From Cyclostephanos tholiformis (taxonomy: Eukaryota; Bacillariophyta; Thalassiosirophyceae; Thalassiosirales; Thalassiosiraceae): a stretch of 13,130 nt of DNA. Shown here in pieces: positions 7,159 to 13,130 of the stretch (position 1 is the stretch's first letter; every line of letters starts with the position of its first letter). The translations under genes were made by a program, and so were the position numbers. The stretch covers positions 1 to 13,130 of the forward strand of contig JALLPB010000757.1 in assembly GCA_036939975.1 (NCBI GenBank), written 5' to 3'. A model generated the notes under the pieces. That model searched no databases and was not told the origin of the DNA. It was given only the letters and a program-made list of their open reading frames with translations.

Positions 7159-8631
7159 GGGGGGAACATGCGCATCATATCGCCGAGGATTGGACCGTGC
7201 CGCCGCATTTCTGGAGTCACGGGACCCATAATAAGGAGAATGAGCGTCGTCATACCGGGCCGCATGTCCCTCCGTGCAAGTGGGACCGCGAGGGTCCAAT
7301 CGTGAGCCTGAACGACTTGAGGAGGCAGGGGTGCTGTCCATGTACCCTTCGAACTCCCTATCCCTGGTGAGATGGGGCCGATTCAATGAACATCCCGTAT
7401 TCAACGCTGCATGTGGCACCCTGTCATTCAAACCTGTCGAGTCCTCGGGAACATCTGCCGCCACCACCGAGTCTGGGATCACGTGAGCGGGTTGAGACAT
7501 TCATGATGATGCGTCGTGTGTCGAGGAAGGCATGTCGGCAGTCCTATTGTTCACGGGGGGTGTCATACAATACCCTGACATAGGTGCTGCCTGAAGAAGT
7601 TCCGCCACCCGGACATGGACCGTGTCGAGGCCTTCTGTGAATTTCTTGTCCAACGTGTTAAACGTCGTGGAAACGTTGGTCTCCATCATCTTGATGCTCT
7701 CCTGAATTTGTGATAGCTGACGCGTCTTTATGTCGTCGACAGTGGTTTTGACTGCCACACACCCGGCAATGTCCTGACGGAGTTCTTGAATGGCGAGATC
7801 ATTCTTTGCAGACGCCTCCAGTAGTCTAGTGAACGCCCTTTCGGACCTCTCTGCAAATTCCCTCATGTCAGAGAGGTTTCGCAGTTGTGGACGGAGTGTG
7901 TCTTCCACCTCCGTTCGGAGGGAAGTGACCTCTGCTCGCAGGGATCCTCTGTCCCACTTCGCGGAGTCATTGATTGAAGCAATTTGCTGTGCCGTGTGCG
8001 TCGCATGACGATGATGTTCCTCGTGAATTTCGGCCAGGAGCCGATCGACAACTCTTGCCCCGGAGTCAAATAAACCTTTGATTTGGAGTGGAGTAGTTGT
8101 TGGGGGGGAATTCGGGCCAAAGAAGTCATCAAAAGATTTGTCGAGCAGCGCCTGAATACTTTCGGACTCCCGAGCAGCAGTTCGCGCGAGGGAATGCAGG
8201 GCACTCCCTTGGTGGAGCGATGACTCTACCAACGACGTGTCATCGAGGGCGGCAAATGCATTCGGAGGCTCCTCCAGGGGAAAGCCCACCGTCGCTGGGG
8301 GAATAAAGGCCTCCGCTACTGTGGTCATGCCCTGGCCACGCGTCAGCTTGACCGGGATATATCCGTCGTCGTCTTGATCTTTCCATCTGGATAATAACGA
8401 CGGAGACGAATCCTGCGTGACATGCGGGGGCTGCCCCGAATCCACCGGAGGAGGAACATCAACATGACCGATATTCGGCGTGGCCCCCAGAGGTAGAGCC
8501 GCTGCGTGAACCACCTGTGATGGGGTCAACATAGCAGATCTGAGCATCATGCACCGACCAACAGGCTCATTCAGAGAAGGGGGAAGGGGGGGGGGTTCCA
8601 GCACTGCAGCCACCTTCTCAGTTGGAGCCAT
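7150..8631 (-). CDS. Gag N-terminal part with coiled coil, broken by TGA at 7501
   Basis: The ATG at 8629-8631 is the first in the frame after the leader and is taken as the Gag start. The first 376 codons run to TGA 7501-7503; the same frame stays open after it to about 7155 (a Ser/Arg/Asp-rich stretch including SSSRSGSR and YDDAHSPYYGSRDSRN). Residues about 1-130 are Pro-rich and low in order. DQDDDGYIPVKLTRGQ (about 96-111) matches the start of the plus-strand relic. Residues about 190-360 are heptad-like and charged, a likely coiled coil for Gag multimerisation. The frame then shifts by -1 at the C-runs near 7152-7164, consistent with one missing base. No enzymatic motif is present. Confidence 0.82.
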
Positions 8632-8798
8632 CGTATTTAATCAAAATTCAGAATAGTCGTAGAGTTAAAAATAAATTATTTGAGGGGGAAAGATTCCACC
8701 CGAATCCAACAGCATGGGGACCAATGAAATCAAGGTGAAACTGAAGATAAGGGGAAGTTGATTATTGGCGTCCAAGCCGTAGGCGAGGAAAAATTTTT
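8632..8798 (-). other. 5' untranslated leader of the copia element
   Basis: This stretch lies between the primer-binding site and the Gag ATG in minus orientation. It has no open frame of note and is A/T-rich near the Gag start. A packaging or dimerisation signal would be expected here, but none is recognisable by eye. Confidence 0.6.
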
Positions 8799-8813
8799 GG
8801 GTCTCTCATAACC
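8799..8813 (-). other. Primer-binding site, Met-tRNA anticodon-arm type
   Basis: In minus orientation the sequence right after the 5' LTR reads GGTTATGAGAGACCC. Its complement contains CTCATAACC, the anticodon loop and following bases of a Met tRNA (CAT anticodon). Priming from an internal, half-molecule Met-tRNA is known for Drosophila copia. The core match is about 9 nt; the rest departs from the initiator tRNAs I can recall, so the host tRNA would decide it. Confidence 0.6.
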
Positions 8814-8814
8814 T

Positions 8815-8899
8815 CTAATAATCCCATCGTCACTGGCATGTAGCAATAGGAGTAGAAGTGAGTACTATAATACTTATCTATCTACTTACTTCGGTAACA
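8815..8899 (-). repeat. 5' LTR of the copia element
   Basis: This is an 85-bp direct repeat of 631-715 (74/85 identical by hand). In minus orientation it starts TGTTACCG at 8899 and ends at 8815-8816, one or two bases before the primer-binding site. It would carry the promoter; AAGTATTATAG (about 8866-8876, minus) is the only A/T box seen and is weak evidence for a TATA element. Confidence 0.85.
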
Positions 8900-11040
8900 C
8901 TTTCAAACCCTGATGACAAGGGATTTCAAGTGGTTATGACCAGATGTCAGCCCCCTCCGCCAACCCCTGGGTCCTCCGTGACAGCTTCATCAACTCTAGC
9001 CGTTGTGACAAGATACAATGCACTCACAGACACTGTTGAACTGATTGCGCTGGCAGAAACTTCAGACCTGGCCCTGTGGAAGGCAATCCATGTGGCTCAA
9101 CCTGATGTCTATGCCCTTATTAGACAACAGGAGATAGGCTTTGCTGAATTAATTATGATGCTTTGGGCAGACATGGCTAAGCCTCAGCAGACACACCAGG
9201 AGGCATGGGTGGCACATAAAGCTGATATGAAAAGTTTACAGAAGAGACAACAGGAGGCATAGATGGCGCATCAGACCAATATCGAAAATTCAAGGAATGA
9301 ATTCACAAATGAACTTGGAAACTTATGCCGTGATGTTGTTGCACATGCCACTTGCCTCATTGATCTGGCATCCAATGTCCGCAAGTATGAATTCCAGCTG
9401 ATAAGCTACAGGGACAGTAACAACAAGGTAATGGCAGCATTATGCTTGGATGTCAATGATTCCCATGTCAAGTTCTGTGAATTTTGCCAAAAGATCCAAG
9501 AGGACCTTGAGAAGTCCACCACAGGACTTGCTACATCCATTAAGACACTGATGAATAAAATGGAATCTGAGATCCTGGACCTAAAAGCTCGGGTACACAA
9601 AATTGCCTCCTCCCCAGTGCCATGAGTCTAACCAACTCAACGAACATACCCTCCAGGGGCACCTCTGCTGACTCACCCCCTAATCCTAATGCACCCTGAT
9701 TCCAGCTGCCTGGAGGGGTTTTAACCCTTATTGAGGCTCCTCCTCTCTTATTCCTGGCAATCAACCCACACGTGAATGGCACCTGACAGGTACAGTTTCC
9801 CTAACACCAATCTCAATGGAATAATTGACAATCCAATCAGCACTTCTCATTCTGCATTCCAATCGGCACGCAATTGCAACCTGGACTACATGTCCACACC
9901 AACGTACCCACTTTGTCATGATCCCTTGGCCAAGGACCTGAACACTGCCCCATTCTACCCACCACCAGAGAGACCACCACCCACACTGGCCCAGTAGGAT
10001 CCTCATAATGATGACACAAAGGACACAATTGTGGGGGGGGGGGTCAAGTCTCCCCGACCTAGTGACATGGAATGACTCGCACATCGTGGAATTGGCCTAT
10101 TTGATATTTCCGGCCTGGCCACAAAGGAATGCCATGGCAGAAGTCACAGAGTGCCCGAGCTCACAGTACCATTCATCCATAATTGGAGATATCAGTTATT
10201 CTCCAACACGGCCTCACTAGAGCTAGAGGACACCCTTATATGTTTTGGAGAGATCCAATAGCTCCACAAACAACCCTTGCACCCTTGTCTCCGGTCCCTC
10301 TATTGCACATATCCTCAACAAGGGCTTTCAGGCATTTCCAAAATTGCATACATTGGACCTAAAGGATGCAGTCAATTTTTATGACATGTTTTAGGACCTC
10401 TTGAATACCTCATCCCACTCATGCCCTTCAAAACAGTACAACTCGTGAATAATTACAAAGGGCTGTTTGTTCCAGGCCTTGGAACTCTCCATTACCAGGA
10501 ATGCATGTTGGCCTTGTTTGAGCTTCTACATCACCTCCTCCCTGTCTTACACCCAGAAATTCATGCAACACACTGCTCCATCTGCGTCGAATCCAAAAAT
10601 GGGTAAATCTATTCTGGCATGTCCTGGAGCTCATCATCCCCACATTTGATCCCACCATTCCTCTACAGGCCCCAGATTGGGATCACAATGCTGACATCTT
10701 GGATTTTAGTTGATGCTACAAACACTACTTCCACCTACAATCCAAAAAGCAGATCTACTTCAACACTTGCGACTGCACAACAATTTTTCTGAAAGCCATC
10801 GCATCAACAGAGTACACTAACATCATCACAACCCTGCAATCAAAGATTTACTCTTACCAACACCCTGACAATGATTAATTTCTACCCAAAAACTATCGGG
10901 TCACAAACATTACCATGCTCATCCACACTTACACCAAAACACAGGCGTGGGACTTGGGGCTTTGTCACATAAATAGGGTTGCTGGATGGAAGAAAAACTG
11001 ATTTTTGGTCTACCAACCCTTCACACTCAGTTTTGACCAA
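8900..11040 (+). pseudogene. Decayed copia-type gag, target of the nested insertion
   Basis: This is a diverged homologue of the minus-strand element's Gag. It starts at the LTR edge with PDDKGFQVVMTRCQ, parallel to DQDDDGYIPVKLTRGQ. A coiled-coil part (8936-9625) is broken by TAG at 9260-9262. A low-complexity part follows (9626-10030, with TAG at 9995). Then GGVKSPRPSDME and GLFDISGLATKECHG parallel the minus-strand GGLIISP and SPLDAAALGCRKYHG. The next blocks are GPSIAHILNKGFQAFPKLHT (about 10293-10350), PFKTVQLVNNYKGLFVPGLG (about 10425-10485), and FWHVLELIIPTFDPT through LPKNYRV (10606-10900). The frame moves from 2 to 0 to 2 to 1 (modulo 3) and has stops of all three kinds (TAG 10392, TGA 10711, TAA 10876, TGA 10999). 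Similarity fades after about 11040. No pol follows. It is non-functional as it stands. Confidence 0.8.
9998..10057 (+). other. Poly-G tract (11 G) in the decayed gag
   Basis: Eleven consecutive G occupy 10033-10043, in a part of the relic that aligns with the acidic/GG stretch of the minus-strand Gag. The relic frame still reads through it into KSPRPSD, so its present length keeps frame. It looks like slippage growth of a shorter G run. Confidence 0.6.
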
Positions 11041-11463
11041 GGTCGTGGTGGAACAGAACAGGGTGGCACTGGGACCTATAACCAATCTCCAAGACTGGTC
11101 AACACTGTCCACAGATTAGACATTGTGCTAGATATACACATATCTACCTACTTGGGAATAGTAGAAACTATTACATCTAATATAGCATGGTGAACTAGGC
11201 ACATGATAAATCTGTGCCATGACATGTCAGAGGATAACTTCACACCAACGAAGTTCCCAATAGACACATGACACATATGTATTAGACAAAACAAGTGAGA
11301 GCTAAAAATGCTCACATTATTTTGTTTACAACCTCGACAGTAAGACAAATAACAAGTAAAAGCAATTACAAACAAACTTTATCTTATCGATGTCTAGCAG
11401 TCGTAAACTGTAAAGACCAACATCAACCACACAAGCCACATCGTATCGATCCCACCGATCGCC
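11041..11463 (+). other. Stretch without a recognised gene; imperfect hairpin at 11287-11324
   Basis: A plus-strand frame stays open to a TGA at 11191-11193, but it shows no convincing similarity to Gag after about 11040. An imperfect inverted repeat, caaaacaagtgag (11287-11299) against ctcacattattttg (11311-11324), surrounds an A-rich loop. Bases 11330-11463 are A/C-rich and directly precede the third gag, so they are probably its leader. I found no LTR edge or primer-binding site for that element. Confidence 0.4.
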
Positions 11464-12776
11464 ATGCCACTCAACATCAAACAGATGGAAGAAGCGGCGT
11501 TTGACAAGATACAAACAACGCCCTTCACCCGCATCAATGGTCGACCATCTCCAAATGACTATGAACTACTCAAATGCAAGTGCTGTGATAAAGCAAGCAA
11601 GATTGAGGATGTCGTATTCGAATGGTGCACAGATCCAAGAACCGGCAAAGAATACGGACTCCTAGCCGACATTCTTGGACGTGACGAATACAACGACCTA
11701 TCCAACATTGACATTGGTGACATTCCCGAACAACAACCTGCATTGTACGACCCAAATATCAACAATGCAACCCCCACACACCAACGTAAATGCATGGAGG
11801 AGGAATGGGACCAACGCCTGACGTCATGGTACATCAGAAAGGGGTTCCTCAAGGGAACAGCAGCAAACTTGCACAACACACTAGACGAACAGTACTATGC
11901 GCAACTACGGAACGTCCGCACAGCATACCAAAACGTACTCCCCCAAATGATACTTGATCATCTCAATGACAGGTGGTGCCCACTGGACGTCCAAGCCAGG
12001 AAACAACTCCGTCAGAACTACTACAGCCCATGGAGACCGGAGGAACATCTGGCAGCGTTCAGAATGCGCCTGACCGACAACCAAAACAGCCTCATCCGTT
12101 CGGATGTCACCATATCTGACGACGACAAACTCCAATTCTACCTCGAGCAAATGTACGAATCCAACACATTTGACAAAATGGAAATGATGACTTGGGAAAC
12201 CAACCGGCTGTGACGAAAACCGACTTCAACCTAACACAAGACTACTGCGAGAAACTAATCAAATCATATGACACATATGAACAAAATGCAGGCGCGGCAA
12301 CAAAAAACACGTACGTCAGTGCAAGCAGACTAGCCAATGTCGGCGATGAGATACGGGAATACATCAATCAAATTGCAGCATCCAACAGCAGCAACAATAA
12401 GGACAAAGACCTCGCATCGGACGTCAAGAAACTAACGGAGGCCATAGCGATGCTAACGAAGTTGGTAACCGACAAGGAGAACACACCATCCGACAACAAC
12501 AACAGCAACACCAGCAACGGAACTCGCAAGCAATTCACAGGAGTGCGCAACATGGGGGCATACTGCCACAGCCACAGGTACCATCCAGCTGGAACAGGAC
12601 ACACGGGCACAACATGCAAGTACAAAAAGGAGGGCCACAATGACGAAGCAACTTGGGATCGACCCACGGGGGCAACGATCATTGGCCAACAAAAAATTGG
12701 GTATCCACCGCACAGCAGGAACATGCGACATACAAAGGGAAAACCATGCCAACAGCTTGAAAGGGACCGGGGATAA
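11464..12776 (+). pseudogene. Third copia-type gag, split by a one-base frameshift near 12195
   Basis: Part one (ATG 11464 to TGA 12211) includes CKCCDKASKIEDVVFEW, WDQRLTSWYIRKGFLKG and LRQNYYSPWRPEEHLAAF, a helical capsid-like region. At about 12193-12197 (TGGGAAACC) the protein moves to the -1 frame, as if one A were missing, and continues NQPAVTKTDFNLTQDYCEKL, NTYVSASRLANVGDEI, a Ser/Asn-rich linker, then a knuckle and the TAA at 12774. Numbered from the ATG at 12192, the knuckle has C125, H128, H137, C142 and H149: C-x2-H-x8-H-x4-C-x6-H, not the usual CCHC. Diatom copia Gags of another lineage, as I recall them, have this Y-C-x2-H...H-x4-C...GH...AT form. It is unrelated in sequence to the other two gags here. 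No protease or pol follows within the window. It may be a gag-only remnant or a broken copy. Confidence 0.72.
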
Positions 12777-13130
12777 AGGGAGAACATAGCAGTGGTAAAG
12801 AGAATGCTCCACATAAAATAGAGCAAAGTTTATTATCAAACTATTACTCCCCCATATCCCCGCCACCTTGCCAGGTCAAAGAGCAAGACAACCCAAGCAC
12901 GTACAAACGTGGCAAGGGAGCAATCAGGTTTCACATCCGAACCGACACTAGAAAGCAAAACTCAACGGCAACTTGATGGAAATGCAAACTAGAGAACAGA
13001 AGACAAGCCATGACAAATTGCACTGCTCTCAAAGTGAATGAAAAAACAACCTACTCATTAACTCTCTGACAATTTGAACTAATAAGCAAGGTTGCTGAAG
13101 GCACATCCCAGGTCACCAATGACCTCGCAA
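12777..13130. other. No gene recognised to the right edge
   Basis: Minus-strand frames here overlap the third gag in antisense and have the Val/Leu/Cys-rich look of a shadow. No repeat of the sequence upstream of 11464 was found by eye, so no LTR pair can be claimed. The C-rich run ctattactcccccatatccccgcc (about 12840-12865) is the only notable local composition. Confidence 0.5.

Larger units (their letters stand above)
631..8899 (-). mobile_element. Ty1/copia LTR retrotransposon (CoDi-like), minus orientation
   Basis: Two direct repeats of 85 bp bound the element. Inside, in minus-strand order, are a Met-tRNA-like primer-binding site, a leader of about 165 bp, Gag with coiled coil and CCHC knuckle, retropepsin, pre-integrase, integrase, a PDZ-like linker, RT, RNase H and a polypurine tract abutting the 3' LTR. 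Integrase before RT is the Ty1/copia (Pseudoviridae-type) order. The pol reading frame is uninterrupted except for three TGAs. Gag needs two one-base frame changes and carries two more TGAs. The 3' coding end is very compact: TAG at 756-758, then the polypurine tract. Sequence style points to the diatom CoDi elements, from memory of their motifs. No exact target-site duplication is seen; the candidates are tgttc (627-631) and ctttc (8900-8904), matching at 3 of 5 bases. Confidence 0.93.

Noticed and set aside
3483..7503. A host genetic code with UGA read as an amino acid
   Set aside because: The evidence is only five sites in one element. One aligns with an Arg CGA codon, and the neighbouring relic shows ordinary decay. 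Host gene data would be needed.
8858..8937. Extension of the plus-strand gag start upstream to an ATG at 8858
   Set aside because: That part lies inside the LTR and codes for it only by chance. Gag similarity begins at 8900.
9761..10084. Minus-strand 107-codon frame opposite the decayed gag
   Set aside because: It is rich in Trp, Gly and Val from the G/C-rich complement and has no similarity. It is an antisense shadow.
11287..11324. Hairpin as a possible terminator or small RNA
   Set aside because: The stem is imperfect and A/T-rich, and nothing nearby gives it a role.
12368..12866. Minus-strand frames with many Leu, Val and Cys, looking like membrane segments
   Set aside because: They are the complement of the Asn/Ser-rich linker and knuckle of the third gag. 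They have no start context or motif.

Overview
The window is a transposon graveyard from a eukaryote, most likely a stramenopile alga such as a diatom. The host call is an inference. It rests on the style of the Ty1/copia polyprotein, which resembles the diatom CoDi elements: an integrase with DFGFMRASS and a DGYSSYLL block, an integrase-to-RT linker with a PDZ-like block, and a QVDD reverse transcriptase. No host housekeeping gene, tRNA, rRNA or CRISPR array was recognised.

Layout. (1) Bases 1-544, minus strand: an open frame resembling the part just after the palm of a LINE-type reverse transcriptase, running off the left edge. (2) Bases 546-630, plus strand: a possible 5' scrap of a gag. 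(3) Bases 631-8899, minus strand: a nearly complete 8.3 kb Ty1/copia retrotransposon with very short (85 bp) LTRs, a primer-binding site, a polypurine tract, Gag, protease, integrase, a PDZ-like linker, RT and RNase H. Its coding frame is interrupted by five in-frame stops, all TGA, and two one-base frame changes. (4) Bases 8900 to about 11040, plus strand: a heavily decayed gag that is a distant homologue of the gag in region 3. The copia element appears to have inserted inside it. (5) Bases 11041-11463: no gene. (6) Bases 11464-12776, plus strand: a third, unrelated copia-type gag split by one frameshift, with a Cys/His knuckle and no pol after it. (7) Bases 12777-13130: nothing recognised.

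How the parts work together. In the minus-strand element, Gag would form the particle and bind RNA through a CCHC knuckle. The protease would cut the polyprotein, RT/RNase H would copy the RNA from a Met-tRNA-like primer site, and integrase would insert the copy. The stop at the Gag/Pol boundary reads UGA-CUA-G, and a perfect 8-bp stem starts 6 nt after it. This is the arrangement of a programmed readthrough site and is the most interesting observation here. The other four TGAs and the frame breaks suggest that this copy is dead or was sequenced with homopolymer errors.
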